64,000 bases of DNA, from contig NZ_CP195790.1 of the NCBI RefSeq assembly GCF_051465645.1, positions 4,402,001-4,466,000 on the forward strand, given 5' to 3'. Shown in pieces: positions 55,420 through 64,000 of this stretch; within the stretch, counting starts at the first letter, position 1, and every line of letters starts with the position of its first letter. A program made the translations under genes and the position numbers. The notes beneath the pieces are model-generated. The model did not search any database, was not told the DNA's origin, and saw only the letters and a list, made by a program, of their open reading frames with translations. This DNA comes from Planctomicrobium sp051465645 (lineage in GTDB: Bacteria; Planctomycetota; Planctomycetia; Planctomycetales; Planctomycetaceae).

Positions 55420-55764
55420 TTAGCCTGGCGGCCAAGTTAATGAGCGCTTTCCAAGCAGGTGATAGTGCAGGTGCGGGACGGTCTGTCCCCCGTCGTCTCC
55501 GGCATTGATCACGACTCGGAAGCCATTTTCGAGTCCTTCCGCCGCGGCCAGCATGTGACAGATATAGAGCAGATGTCCGAGCAGCAATTTGTCCTCAGCA
55601 GTCACTTCCTGAAGTGATCGGATCTCCTTACGGGGGATCACCAGGATATGGATCGGAGCCTGCGGGGAGCTATCGCGAAATGCGATGCACTGATCGTCTT
55701 CATGGATCAGTGTCACCGGAATTTCTTTGTCGATGATTTTTTTGAAGATGGTCTTGTCGGCCAT
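55420..55764 (-). CDS. HIT family nucleotide-binding protein (HinT-like)
   Basis: 114 residues. The histidine triad is clear: HLHYHLLG (His-x-His-x-His) near the C-terminus, with FKKIIDKEIP and HILVIPRKEI earlier. HinT-type proteins hydrolyse AMP-lysine and other phosphoramidates in the cytosol. The gene is 143 bp upstream of tex's stop region on the same strand, so it follows tex in transcription direction of the minus strand and may be separate. Confidence 0.9.
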   Translation of the reverse strand: MADKTIFKKIIDKEIPVTLIHEDDQCIAFRDSSPQAPIHILVIPRKEIRSLQEVTAEDKLLLGHLLYICHMLAAAEGLENGFRVVINAGDDGGQTVPHLHYHLLGKRSLTWPPG

Positions 55765-56114
55765 TGTGGCTTTCTCGTCTGTTGCGGCGGTTGCTATCGG
55801 TCGCGTGCGAAGCGAGTTCCCATCAGCAGGTTCTCGCGATGAGAAGTGAAAAGGAAAGTTCTCGTGCTGCAGTGGAGTCTCCTCTGATGATCAGTTTGAA
55901 GGAGAATCCGTCCATCGACATCTTTGCTTGTTTGCCTGCTTTATCTTCTCGAAGTGCCTTACGAGATCAATCGCTATAAACCATCGAATCGTTGTTGAGA
56001 TTTGTCAACCCGTCACCAGATGGTCCGGCCTCGCTGAAATTTGTGATGTAGGTTCAAGGAGCTCGCAGCAGTTTTTACTCCCGTCGCATCGGGAATCCTT
56101 GAGGAACCGCTTCC
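55765..56114. other. Gene-free stretch between divergent genes
   Basis: 350 bp between the HIT gene (minus) and the small membrane protein (plus). No repeat or RNA gene is seen. A TGAGGA just before 56105 is a good ribosome site for the GTG at 56115. Confidence 0.4.
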
Positions 56115-56318
56115 GTGAAGAACGATTCCGTCAAACTCGATCCCGATTCACAGGATGACCTGACCAGTCAGGAAATCATCCTGTCATTTATCGTGGAACT
56201 GCTGACCATCTTGCCGGTTGTTCTGTTTATTGGCTGGGGCGCTTTTGAAGTCAGCAAAGTGATCGGTCAGCCGAGTGCACCCCCGGCATTTGCCAGCGCC
56301 GAAGCAGATTCGAAGTAG
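56115..56318 (+). CDS. Small single-span membrane protein
   Basis: 67 residues with one membrane helix (about 22-42, IILSFIVELLTILPVVLFIGW) between an acidic N-terminus (DSVKLDPDSQDDL) and a C-terminal tail rich in Ala/Pro/Ser. The start is GTG 56115, with TGAGGA about 10 nt before it. It lies 474 bp before the ExbB gene on the same strand. The link to that operon is only positional. No family is recognised. Confidence 0.6.
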   Translation: MKNDSVKLDPDSQDDLTSQEIILSFIVELLTILPVVLFIGWGAFEVSKVIGQPSAPPAFASAEADSK

Positions 56319-56792
56319 CGATTCGATCGCGGAGCGTCCTCTGACGCCCTCTCTGGCGAGACGAATTCATGGTCCTCCCGACGGTGGACTAGGCAAAATT
56401 TCTGACGATGATGAGAAAACATCAAAAAGTCGACGTTGATTTTCAGGCTGCAGTGTGGTTTGTAAGGGGCAGCGAGAACTACAGTCTGAGATGGTATCCC
56501 GGATTCAAAGGGTTACTCGACTCCTGAAATTCAAAGTCACTGACTTTGGAATTTGCTCCCTGTCTTGTTAGCAACCTGAACTCTGTTCTAGGGTTAGGTT
56601 GTTACTCAAGAGGCTGCCAGTATTGCTGGAACGGCTCTTGTGGAAATTCAGGGCAGTTCGTTCGAAATTCAGCTGACTCCCCGTTAATATCAATATCGAC
56701 AAGTGTGACAAGCCTGTTTTTCGGTATCTGCCGAGAAGAGATGTCAACTTTGAGAGATCCGCGAACTTCTTGGTACCTGTGAAGGTGTGGCA
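56319..56792. other. Gene-free stretch upstream of the exbB-like operon
   Basis: About 470 bp. It contains a dyad at 56527-56554 (AAATTC-AAAGTCA / TGACTTT-G-GAATTT around one C), which could be an operator for the operon. No RNA gene is seen. Confidence 0.45.
56527..56554. repeat. 13-bp inverted repeat upstream of the Exb operon
   Basis: Left arm AAATTCAAAGTCA, one-base loop C, right arm TGACTTT plus one extra G then GAATTT. It lies 240 bp before exbB and has no T-tract, so it is more like an operator than a terminator. Confidence 0.5.
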
Positions 56793-57671
56793 ATGAGGTT
56801 GAATGCTTCCCCTCGATCGATCAGCGTCAAAGTTGGCCTGATTGCATTTATTGTCTTTGCATCGTGGTGGGGCGTTAGTAACTCCGTCGCAATTGCACAG
56901 GACGAAGCTGCTGCCCCTCCGGCGGCGCCTGCTGCTGCTGAACCGGCCGCCGCTGAAGCCCCAGCGGATGCTGCAGAGGTTCCTGCAGCAACATCTGAAG
57001 GCGGACACGGCGCATCCAAAAGCTACCTGTGGTGGATCATCGAGTCTTCAGGATTGATTGGTCTCTTCCTGTTGATTATTTCGATTTTCTTCGTCGCGAA
57101 AGTCTTCCAGCAAATGGGAGAAATTCGTCTCGTGAACATCGCTCCGGCCTCTTTGATTGAAGAGTGCGAAGAACTCCTGAACGCCCGGGATTATCCAGGG
57201 ATTTACCGCCGCGTGAAAGACGACCCAAGTACCTTGGGAACTCTGTTGACCGCCGGTCTGACCGAATTGCAGTACGGGCTGACAGAAGCTCGTGAAGCGA
57301 TGGACATTGCAGCCGAAGTTCGCGTCGCAAACCAGGAAAAGAACATTGCGATGCTCGCGGTGATCGGAACTCTGGGCCCGATGATCGGACTGCTGGGAAC
57401 GCTGAAGGGGATGATCGCGAGCTTCAGCGTGATCGCGTTGTCCGATACTCAGCTGAAATCAAGCGAGGTCGCAGGCGGGATTTCGGAAGCGTTGATTTTG
57501 ACCTTCGAAGGGGTTTTGGTCTCCGTTCCTGCGATTTACTTCTATGCTGTGCTGAAAAACCGAATCTCTGCTCATACTGCAGAAGCCGTTCTTATGGCCG
57601 ACTTGTTTCTCCGTCGCCTGAATACGATTTATCGTGGCAGCAAATCCGGAGAAGAACAGGCATCTACATAG
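56793..57671 (+). CDS. exbB: MotA/TolQ/ExbB proton-channel family protein
   Basis: 292 residues of the ExbB family, the pentameric channel that uses the proton gradient to energise outer-membrane transport. The N-terminus is a helix or signal (VGLIAFIVFASWWGV, about 13-27), then an Ala/Pro/Glu-rich periplasmic linker to about 70. Three further helices follow: SGLIGLFLLIISIFFVAKVF (about 85-105), the MotA-like LAVIGTLGPMIGLLGTLKGMI (about 185-210), and ALILTFEGVLVSVPAIYFYAV (about 230-250). I take the ATG 56793 (SD GAAGG 7 nt before). GTG 56787 is a possible alternative. First gene of a four-gene operon. Confidence 0.9.
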   Translation: MRLNASPRSISVKVGLIAFIVFASWWGVSNSVAIAQDEAAAPPAAPAAAEPAAAEAPADAAEVPAATSEGGHGASKSYLWWIIESSGLIGLFLLIISIFFVAKVFQQMGEIRLVNIAPASLIEECEELLNARDYPGIYRRVKDDPSTLGTLLTAGLTELQYGLTEAREAMDIAAEVRVANQEKNIAMLAVIGTLGPMIGLLGTLKGMIASFSVIALSDTQLKSSEVAGGISEALILTFEGVLVSVPAIYFYAVLKNRISAHTAEAVLMADLFLRRLNTIYRGSKSGEEQAST

Positions 57672-57712
57672 CCCGTAATCTCTTTCTGTACATGAATTTC
57701 GGGAGATGATGT

Positions 57713-58180
57713 ATGAGCCACGGTGGTGACGGCAATACGGCCGAACCCGACCTGACCCCCATGCTGGACATGGTCTTCCAGTTGATCACCTTCTTCATGC
57801 TGGTGATCAACTTCAAGTCAGCTTCAATGGATTTGTCTTTGAAGCTGCCAGTGGTGGGTTCAGCAAGACCGGTCGAGAACGAAGGCGTTGAGGACTTTCT
57901 GGTTCTGAACGTCAATAAAGAGGGACAATTGGTGATCTATAACCTGGTCACTCCCTTGGAAAATTATTTGAACAGCGAAGCGCGTGTCTCACGCATGAAA
58001 CTGACCGGTGCAGAGGCTAAAGATCCTAATGCTGAGCTGCCAACGTCGATCGTGATTCGCGCTGACAAAGCGGTCAAATTCAAGGACCTCAATCGGGTCT
58101 TCACTGAATGCCAGAAGCGAGGTTTTCGCAAGTTCTCGCTGAAGGCCTTTAATATGGAGGACCCGGCCAATGAGCAGTAG
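57713..58180 (+). CDS. exbD: ExbD/TolR family protein (first copy)
   Basis: 155 residues with one N-terminal membrane helix. The key motif is DLTPMLDMVFQLITFFMLVINF (about 13-34), in which Asp13 or Asp19 is the proton-carrying Asp of ExbD. The periplasmic domain (about 45-150) has the ExbD/TolR-like VIRADKAVKFKDLNRVFTECQKRG. It starts 41 bp after exbB and overlaps the next gene by 11 bp (frames differ). Confidence 0.9.
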   Translation: MSHGGDGNTAEPDLTPMLDMVFQLITFFMLVINFKSASMDLSLKLPVVGSARPVENEGVEDFLVLNVNKEGQLVIYNLVTPLENYLNSEARVSRMKLTGAEAKDPNAELPTSIVIRADKAVKFKDLNRVFTECQKRGFRKFSLKAFNMEDPANEQ

Positions 58181-58703
58181 ACGACGACGTCGACGAAAGA
58201 AGGGTGGTGAAGAGGTCAAGTTGAATATGGCGGCGATGCTCGACATGGCCTTCCAGTTGTTGACCTTCTTTATCATGACTTTTCGGCCTTCCCCGATCGA
58301 AGGTCAAATTGCTCTGAATCTGCCACCACCGGTGGCAGTGACTCAGTCGCGGCCAATTCAGCCTAATGATCAGGCGAAATCCGATGGTCCGTCACTTCCG
58401 GGCTTTGGAACACTGGTCATCACGGTGAAAGCGTCGGATAATGGAGAGTTGCAGTCGCTGGTCCTTGGGGAACGTCCACTTTTGAGAGGGGCTCTTCGTT
58501 CAGGGGATGCCAATGCTCTGGATCGTGAACTGCAGAACATCTTCACGTTGTCTGGTGGAACTTTTGATGCAATTCAGCTTCACATCGACCCGAAGTTGAA
58601 TTACTCAACGTTCCTGGCACTGATGGACGTCTGTGCCCGGCAGAAAACTGCGGACGGCAAGAAGCTTGAGAAGCTCAGCTTTATTGAATTGAAGTCGCAA
58701 TGA
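58170..58703 (+). CDS. ExbD/TolR-like protein (second copy)
   Basis: 177 residues, again ExbD-type but divergent. It starts with a basic run (RRRRRRKKGG), then the helix VKLNMAAMLDMAFQLLTFFIM (about 17-36) with the Asp in MLDMAF. The periplasmic part is longer and less conserved. Two different ExbD subunits may form a heterodimer in the channel. It starts inside the first copy's last codons and its stop overlaps the next start (ATGA). Confidence 0.85.
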   Translation: MSSRRRRRRKKGGEEVKLNMAAMLDMAFQLLTFFIMTFRPSPIEGQIALNLPPPVAVTQSRPIQPNDQAKSDGPSLPGFGTLVITVKASDNGELQSLVLGERPLLRGALRSGDANALDRELQNIFTLSGGTFDAIQLHIDPKLNYSTFLALMDVCARQKTADGKKLEKLSFIELKSQ

Positions 58704-59695
58704 CCGGCAGAATCCGATATTCATCCCGACGCCTAGCCGGGCGTCGGGATGGACGACGACTGGTGACAATGATCTGTATGCTGTTCCTGTTGGGGATGAT
58801 GATTTCCCACACCAGCAAGCCAGAGACTTGGCATTGGCTTGCTGAGGATGTCGCTATTGCACAGGAATTCGGTGGCGTGCAGGCGTCAGCCGAAGGCGAA
58901 AAGGCTACAGAACCGACGAAGCCAGCGGCCGAAACTCTCATTCCGAATCCGACCGATCAGGATCCAGAAGAGTGGGCGAAAGCTCAGGATCAGTTTCGAA
59001 ATATTCTCGATAAGCAGCCGATTAACGTCGAGGATATGCCCAGCTATTGGCGCTTGTTCCGCTGGAGTCGAGCACAGACTCAGGACGAGTTGCTTAAGCG
59101 TTCAGTGAAGAATCCGTTCTTCACACAGATCTGGGAAACGCCGGCCAAGAATCGCGGAAAGCCTTACACGCTCAAACTCTATGTCCGCCGTGTCCTTTCG
59201 CATGAGCCGGAAGAGAATTCAGCTGGCGTCAAGAAAGTCTATGAAATCTGGGGTGTGACCGAGGAATCTCGGGCGAACCTTTTTGTCATTGTGACAGATC
59301 AGCTGCCGCCAGGCTTTCCTGAAGGGGATAAGGTCGAGGCAACCGCATTGTTTACAGGGTATTTCCTGAAAATTCTGGGGTACCAGGCGTTTGATGCGCA
59401 GCGCGGGGCGCCACTGATGATTGGAAAAATCAAAGCGAATCCTGTGCGTCAAGGCGGCGGGAAAAATCCCCCGATTGCTCAGGATATGATGTGGTTGACT
59501 GTCCTGGCCGGGATTTTGATCTGCGGATTTCTGTGGGTGTCGCAGTATATCCCGTGGCCATGGCGAACAGTCCAGGCTCGTCCGGGACGTGACATTATTC
59601 GGGTGACCGAAGAAGACGTTGAGACCTGGTTGGCGAAGCCGCCTTCCAACCCGCCGGTTCAGCCGCCTCCAATCGTCGATAAGAATGACAAGTAA
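58700..59695 (+). CDS. Membrane-anchored protein, fourth gene of the Exb operon
   Basis: 331 residues with a signal or anchor helix near the N-terminus (LVTMICMLFLLGMMIS, about 21-36) and a second helix near residues 254-273 (MMWLTVLAGILICGFLWVSQ), leaving a periplasmic domain of about 200 residues and a cytosolic Pro-rich tail. No family is recognised. Overlap with ExbD's stop (ATGA) ties it to the channel. It may be the energised partner, replacing TonB or TolA in position, but this is a guess. Confidence 0.8.
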   Translation: MTGRIRYSSRRLAGRRDGRRLVTMICMLFLLGMMISHTSKPETWHWLAEDVAIAQEFGGVQASAEGEKATEPTKPAAETLIPNPTDQDPEEWAKAQDQFRNILDKQPINVEDMPSYWRLFRWSRAQTQDELLKRSVKNPFFTQIWETPAKNRGKPYTLKLYVRRVLSHEPEENSAGVKKVYEIWGVTEESRANLFVIVTDQLPPGFPEGDKVEATALFTGYFLKILGYQAFDAQRGAPLMIGKIKANPVRQGGGKNPPIAQDMMWLTVLAGILICGFLWVSQYIPWPWRTVQARPGRDIIRVTEEDVETWLAKPPSNPPVQPPPIVDKNDK

Positions 59696-59748
59696 ACTGC
59701 TCGTCAGTTGACTTGAATTGGGTTGCCAGTGGCATGCTCGAAACAAAA

Positions 59749-59785
59749 AGAAAACCGCCGGACACCAAGTGTTCGGCGGTTTTCT
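59749..59785. terminator. Bidirectional terminator after the Exb operon
   Basis: An 11-bp stem (GAAAACCGCCG / CGGCGGTTTTC) with a 13-nt loop lies between the Exb operon and the convergent DapA-family gene; T residues occur on both strands. Confidence 0.85.
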
Positions 59786-59856
59786 TCGTTATCAGGGAGG
59801 TCGAAGAATCCCGTCCGGTTTGGGCGGGATTGCTGCGAGACCACATACTGGACGGT

Positions 59857-60888
59857 CTAGCTGACCAATCCGCGGCGACGGAGTTCGGAAACAACATCGC
59901 GGACAATCTGAGTGACGTCTGGGGTAGAGTGTCCGTTCGACAGGCGAATGGAGGATCTGTCTTCGATGTAACCGCGTTCAGCGAGCTTGCTTCGAAGTGT
60001 CTGGCGGAGCACGGACAGATCTGATTTCTGCTTGTCGGACATCGGCTGACGTCCTTCACCCATGGTGAACCCGCGGAACTCAACTGCCGCGCGGAACCCT
60101 TCTGGGAATTCCGATTTGAAGATCATCGCGTCGAACATGTCCATCAGGTCATACTGGATCTCCCGAGCGACATCGATGCGTCCAGAAATAGTTGTTTCGT
60201 AGAGACTTCGGGTCATTTCAGGGACGATACCGCTTGATGCGTTCGTTCCGCCGTCGCAGCCGATGAGCAGCATTGGCATCAATGCTGGATCCCAACCGGT
60301 CATGAAGCTGAAATCAGGACGATTGGGGCGGATTGCCTGAATCATTCGCATCATGTGCGGAATGTCCCCGGACGAGTCTTTGATCCCGATGATTCGTTCG
60401 CAATCTTCACTGAGTCGCTGGACGGTTGCGACATCAATCGGGCTGGCGAACATTGGGATGTTGTAGAGTGTTACGTCAATCGGTGTGTTGCGACCGATTT
60501 CGCGGAAGTAGGCGTAAACCGCTTCCGGGCCCAGTTTGTAGTAGTAAGGGGCGACGATCGCGACGGCCCGCATCCCCAGGTCGGAGTAGTACTCGCAGGC
60601 TGCGATTGTTTCGCGGGTGTTGGCTTCTGCTGCCCCGACGAGGATGGGGACGCGCCCGCGTGTCTGATCAGCGATAATTCGAGCGATTCTTCGGCGTTCT
60701 TCTGCTGTGAATCGTGTGAATTCGCCGGTGCTTCCGTTCGGATACAATCCGTGGACCCCGTGATCAATGAGCCAATCAATGTAGCGTCTCAGTTCGGGCT
60801 CATTGATTTCTCCACGTGAATCGAGCGGGACCAGGTTCGGCGTATAGATGCCGGTGAGCCGTCTTGGGTCAGTTGCTGGCATAATCAT
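59857..60888 (-). CDS. DapA/NAL-family aldolase with C-terminal tail
   Basis: 343 residues of the class I aldolase family of dihydrodipicolinate synthase and N-acetylneuraminate lyase. The Schiff-base Lys170 is in IIGIKDSSGD, and Tyr142 in LYNIP. The GTTGE loop reads NGSTGEF (51-57). DapA is usually about 295 residues. This one has a tail from about 311: a Ser/Asn/His/Pro linker (SSIRLSNGHSTP) and a helix DVTQIVRDVVSELRRRG that is amphipathic. The tail looks like a microcompartment encapsulation peptide. The true substrate is unknown, and a lysine-pathway role is unlikely because of the NGSTGE change. It is divergent from sucA. Confidence 0.85.
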   Translation of the reverse strand: MIMPATDPRRLTGIYTPNLVPLDSRGEINEPELRRYIDWLIDHGVHGLYPNGSTGEFTRFTAEERRRIARIIADQTRGRVPILVGAAEANTRETIAACEYYSDLGMRAVAIVAPYYYKLGPEAVYAYFREIGRNTPIDVTLYNIPMFASPIDVATVQRLSEDCERIIGIKDSSGDIPHMMRMIQAIRPNRPDFSFMTGWDPALMPMLLIGCDGGTNASSGIVPEMTRSLYETTISGRIDVAREIQYDLMDMFDAMIFKSEFPEGFRAAVEFRGFTMGEGRQPMSDKQKSDLSVLRQTLRSKLAERGYIEDRSSIRLSNGHSTPDVTQIVRDVVSELRRRGLVS

Positions 60889-61179
60889 CGGACTTCAGGC
60901 ACGTTGATTGTTTTGAGGGCAGGTCTTGGTCCCACTCTGGGCCAAGCTGTGATTTTTGGAGTTAATCGTTATAGGTTACTCGATTGTGCTAATGATTCTA
61001 CAATCGGCAAATTCAGCCGATTTTGTGGATGTTATCAAAGTCCACCTGTCGGATTTCTGCCGGGACAGTAGAATAGACGCAATTACATATCCTGCAGAAT
61101 TGAAATCGGGTTTTCCCGGTTCTCGCCATTGCAAGGTTCAGACGTTCCCCAGCCAGTGCTGCGTTTTGGAGTTGCGGTC

Positions 61180-64000
61180 GTGTCGGTTGAATCGATTCCG
61201 TTGTCCGTTCAGAACTTAGCTTTTGCCGAAGAGATGTACGCCCGGTACCTGGAACAGCCCGGAAGTGTTCCTGCCGAGTGGCGACATTACTTCGACAACC
61301 TGAAAAATGGGGATGTAAATTCTGCATCCGGCTGGTCACCTGAGAGCCCGTTTCCTCAAAGGAGTATCTTTGATCCTCCTGCTCGTGTGGCAGCATCAAC
61401 GCCGGTTTCGGCTGGTGCACTGGAAGTCGCCAAGCCGCAAGTGCTTGACGTTCCAGCCTATCAAGAGCGAATTGATCAGCTCATTCAGAATTATCGGGTG
61501 AGAGGCCATATGTTGGCTTCGATCGACCCGTTGGGCAAGCAACGCCCAAGTCCACCAGAACTCGATCCGTCATTCTACGGATTTGATGACGCTGACCTCG
61601 ATCGCGAACTTTCCGCATCGTGGGACTTTGGTGGAAGTCAGATTCATACTCTTCGCGGAGTTCTGAACTGGCTGAAAGAAACATATTGCCGTTCAATCGG
61701 TGCTCAGTTCATGCACATTGACAGCCTGCAGGTGCGCCTGTGGCTGGCTCAACGCATGGAAGAAACCGGAAACCGCATCCAACTTGCCCGACAGGATCAG
61801 CTTCGCATCCTGAAGCGACTGGCAGATGCGGTTGTCTTTGAAGAGTTCCTCGCCCGAAAGTTCGTGGGAGCAAAGAGCTTCTCGCTGGAAGGTGCCGAAA
61901 GTCTGATCCCATTGCTGGATATGGCGATCGACAAGCTCGGGAACGAAGGAACCAAAGAAATTGTCATCGGGATGGCCCACCGCGGACGTTTGAACGTCCT
62001 CGCGAACATTATGGGCAAGTGTCCTCGTGCGATCTTCCGCGAGTTCGACGATGCTGACTCCTTGCACCTGCACGGCGGCGGCGACGTGAAGTACCACCTC
62101 GGCTACAGCTGGGATTGGATTACTTCGCAAGAGAACAAAGTTCACCTTTCGCTGTGCTTCAACCCTTCACACCTTGAGTATGTGAATACGGTTGCGATGG
62201 GGCGTACCCGAGCGAAGATGGATCTGTACGGTGATTTCCGCCGTGAATCTGGTGTGACGCTGCTGATTCACGGTGATGCTGCATTTGCCGGTGAAGGGAT
62301 TATCCAGGAAACTCTCAATCTGAGTGAACTGGAAGGTTACTCGGTCGGCGGAACGATCCATCTGATCGTGAACAACCAGATCGGGTTCACCACTTCACCT
62401 GAAGAGAGTCGTTCAACAACATACGCGACTGACGTCGCCAAGATGTTGCAGATTCCAATCTTCCACGTGAACGGGGAAGATCCGGAAGCAGTTGCTCAGG
62501 TTCTGCATCTTGCCCTCGATTTCCGTAAACGCTTCCAGCGTGATGCGGTCATCGACATGTACTGCTATCGCCGTCGTGGACATAACGAAGGTGATGAACC
62601 GGCGTTCACACAGCCGGTCATGTACAAAGAAATTCGTCAACGTCCGAACGTTTACTCAGGATACCTCGAAGCTCTGGAGAGCATGCAGGGTGTCACACGG
62701 GAAGAAGCGGAACGGATCGTTGAAGAGCGACGACAGAAGCTTGAAAACGAACTGACCGAAGCTCGTCGTGACGACTACATTCGCTGCATCGATAACTGGG
62801 GCGGCGTCTGGGCCGGATATTACGGCGGACCGGCGACTCGGGCAGATCACCCGGATACGAAGGTCGATAAGAGTAAACTGAGCGACCTTTTGACACGGTT
62901 GACTCATGTCCCGGCTGGGTTCGAACCGCATCCGAAAGCTCAGCGTATTCTGGAACAACGCCGCAGTATGGCGGAAGAGAAAGAATCACTGGACTGGGGA
63001 GCTGCTGAATCTCTGGCATTTGCGACTGTTCTGGATGACGGGGCTCCGTTCCGTATGACAGGGCAGGATGTGCGTCGCGGAACGTTCAGTCATCGCCATG
63101 CGTTTCTGCATGATGTGAATAACGGCCAGCCGTACAACATGCTCTCGAACGTTGTGACCGACCCGAGCAAAGTGAGTCTGTTCAACAGCCCGTTGTCAGA
63201 AGCAGGCGTTCTGGGATTTGAGTACGGTTACAGTCTCGATTGCCCGGAAGGTCTTGTGATCTGGGAAGCCCAGTTCGGAGACTTCTGTAACGTTGCCCAG
63301 GTGATCATTGACCAGTTCATTGCCAGTGCCGAAGACAAGTGGAATCGCTTGTCCGGTCTGGTCATGTTGCTGCCTCACGGGTTTGAAGGGCAGGGGCCAG
63401 AGCACTCCAGTGCACGCCTCGAACGATTCCTGATGCTGTCTGCAGAAGACAATATTCAGGTTGTTCAGCCTTCGACTCCGGCACAGATCTTCCACCTGTT
63501 GCGTCGTCAGGTGCTTCGTAAGTGGAAGAAACCACTGGTCGTGATGACTCCAAAGAGTCTGTTGCGTCACAAAGAGTGCGTCTCAACCTTGGACGAACTG
63601 GCAAACGGCAGCTTCCAGCGATTCATTCCTGATCCTGAATTCAAGGACTTCAAGAATGTGAAGCAGGTGCTGATGTGCTCCGGTAAGGTCTATTACGACC
63701 TGATCGATCGTCGTCGCGAAGGTGGGTACGAAGGCGTCATGATCGTGCGAGTCGAGGAACTTTATCCGTTCCCGTCATCGTCGCTGAAGCAGTTCTTCCA
63801 TGAACTCGACGACAGTGTTCCATTCAAGTGGGTGCAGGACGAACCATCCAACATGGGTGCCTGGCCGTACATTCGTGCTCGATTCGGGGATAAGTTCCTG
63901 AAGCGATTCAACATTGAACGTGTGAGCCGTGCACGAAGCGCCAGCCCTGCAACCGGTTCTTCAAAGGCACACAAACGCGAACAGGATGAATTGCTGACTG
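61180..64000 (+). CDS. sucA: 2-oxoglutarate dehydrogenase E1 component (3' end outside window)
   Basis: The thiamine-diphosphate E1 subunit that decarboxylates 2-oxoglutarate and transfers succinyl to the lipoyl E2 in the TCA cycle. About 940 residues are visible and the next few are missing; a usual E1 has about 930-960. Motifs are the N-terminal LAFAEEMYARYLEQPGSV, HGDAAFAGEGI near residue 364, RGHNEGDEP near 467 (thiamine site), EAQFGDF near 697 and a C-terminal ASPATGSSKAHKREQ. GTG 61180 follows GGAG by 8 nt. No sucB is in the window; it should lie just past the end. Confidence 0.93.
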   Translation, partial: MSVESIPLSVQNLAFAEEMYARYLEQPGSVPAEWRHYFDNLKNGDVNSASGWSPESPFPQRSIFDPPARVAASTPVSAGALEVAKPQVLDVPAYQERIDQLIQNYRVRGHMLASIDPLGKQRPSPPELDPSFYGFDDADLDRELSASWDFGGSQIHTLRGVLNWLKETYCRSIGAQFMHIDSLQVRLWLAQRMEETGNRIQLARQDQLRILKRLADAVVFEEFLARKFVGAKSFSLEGAESLIPLLDMAIDKLGNEGTKEIVIGMAHRGRLNVLANIMGKCPRAIFREFDDADSLHLHGGGDVKYHLGYSWDWITSQENKVHLSLCFNPSHLEYVNTVAMGRTRAKMDLYGDFRRESGVTLLIHGDAAFAGEGIIQETLNLSELEGYSVGGTIHLIVNNQIGFTTSPEESRSTTYATDVAKMLQIPIFHVNGEDPEAVAQVLHLALDFRKRFQRDAVIDMYCYRRRGHNEGDEPAFTQPVMYKEIRQRPNVYSGYLEALESMQGVTREEAERIVEERRQKLENELTEARRDDYIRCIDNWGGVWAGYYGGPATRADHPDTKVDKSKLSDLLTRLTHVPAGFEPHPKAQRILEQRRSMAEEKESLDWGAAESLAFATVLDDGAPFRMTGQDVRRGTFSHRHAFLHDVNNGQPYNMLSNVVTDPSKVSLFNSPLSEAGVLGFEYGYSLDCPEGLVIWEAQFGDFCNVAQVIIDQFIASAEDKWNRLSGLVMLLPHGFEGQGPEHSSARLERFLMLSAEDNIQVVQPSTPAQIFHLLRRQVLRKWKKPLVVMTPKSLLRHKECVSTLDELANGSFQRFIPDPEFKDFKNVKQVLMCSGKVYYDLIDRRREGGYEGVMIVRVEELYPFPSSSLKQFFHELDDSVPFKWVQDEPSNMGAWPYIRARFGDKFLKRFNIERVSRARSASPATGSSKAHKREQDELLT

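Noticed and set aside
1..64000. tRNA, rRNA, CRISPR, insertion sequence or prophage
   Set aside because: I looked for T-loop sequences, regular spaced repeats, transposase motifs and integrase genes and saw none.

Overview
The window reads as chromosomal DNA of a planctomycete, probably of the Planctomycetales. The evidence is the set of lineage-typical families: a DUF1559 pseudopilin, a DUF1592/DUF1552 secreted cytochrome and Tat-protein pair, a 992-residue propeller-HEAT-cytochrome c protein, PqaA, a DUF3500 Tat protein, a DHPS-like/DUF4346 protein, and an ExbB-ExbD-ExbD operon. Genes are mostly single or in short operons, separated by 100-800 bp spacers with many intrinsic terminators. I found no rRNA, tRNA, CRISPR array, insertion sequence or prophage.

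Layout. 1-5 kb: the end of a DUF1015 gene, an unknown gene, a NagB-like protein, aspartate/glutamate leucyltransferase and a DUF3500 Tat protein. 5-8 kb: purC, then cimA with a long leader. 8-15 kb: an M20 peptidase, an MFS transporter, csrA, lysS and a catalytically dead M16 protein. 15-23 kb: a small membrane protein, a zinc dehydrogenase, nnrE, an HtrA protease, a TPR protein, a polyprenol-phosphate mannosyltransferase-like enzyme and an M14-like protein without zinc ligands. 23-30 kb: the DUF1592/DUF1552 pair and a secreted alpha/beta-hydrolase-like protein. 30-37 kb: rhodanese, a GAF/AAA+/Fis sigma-54 activator, rsmE, a PhyH dioxygenase, an AcuI/YhdH reductase and PqaA. 37-45 kb: a lipoprotein, an interrupted DUF1559 gene, a class II photolyase, a DHPS-like gene coupled to pabB, and crcB. 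45-56 kb: the large cytochrome protein, DUF1802, a methyltransferase plus glycosyltransferase pair, a secreted propeller-like protein, tex and a HIT protein. 56-64 kb: a small membrane protein, the Exb operon, a DapA-family aldolase with an extra tail, and an almost complete 2-oxoglutarate dehydrogenase E1.

The most notable observation is upstream of cimA. A 28-codon ORF with 11 isoleucine codons is followed 20 nt later by an intrinsic terminator, and an alternative hairpin overlaps that terminator. CimA commits pyruvate to isoleucine synthesis, so this has the layout of a classical ribosome-mediated isoleucine attenuator. Other points of interest are four enzyme-family proteins that have lost key catalytic residues, a natural GAFTDA loop in the sigma-54 activator, an in-frame UGA in the pseudopilin gene, an encapsulation-peptide-like tail on the DapA-family aldolase, and two striking inverted repeats flanking csrA.
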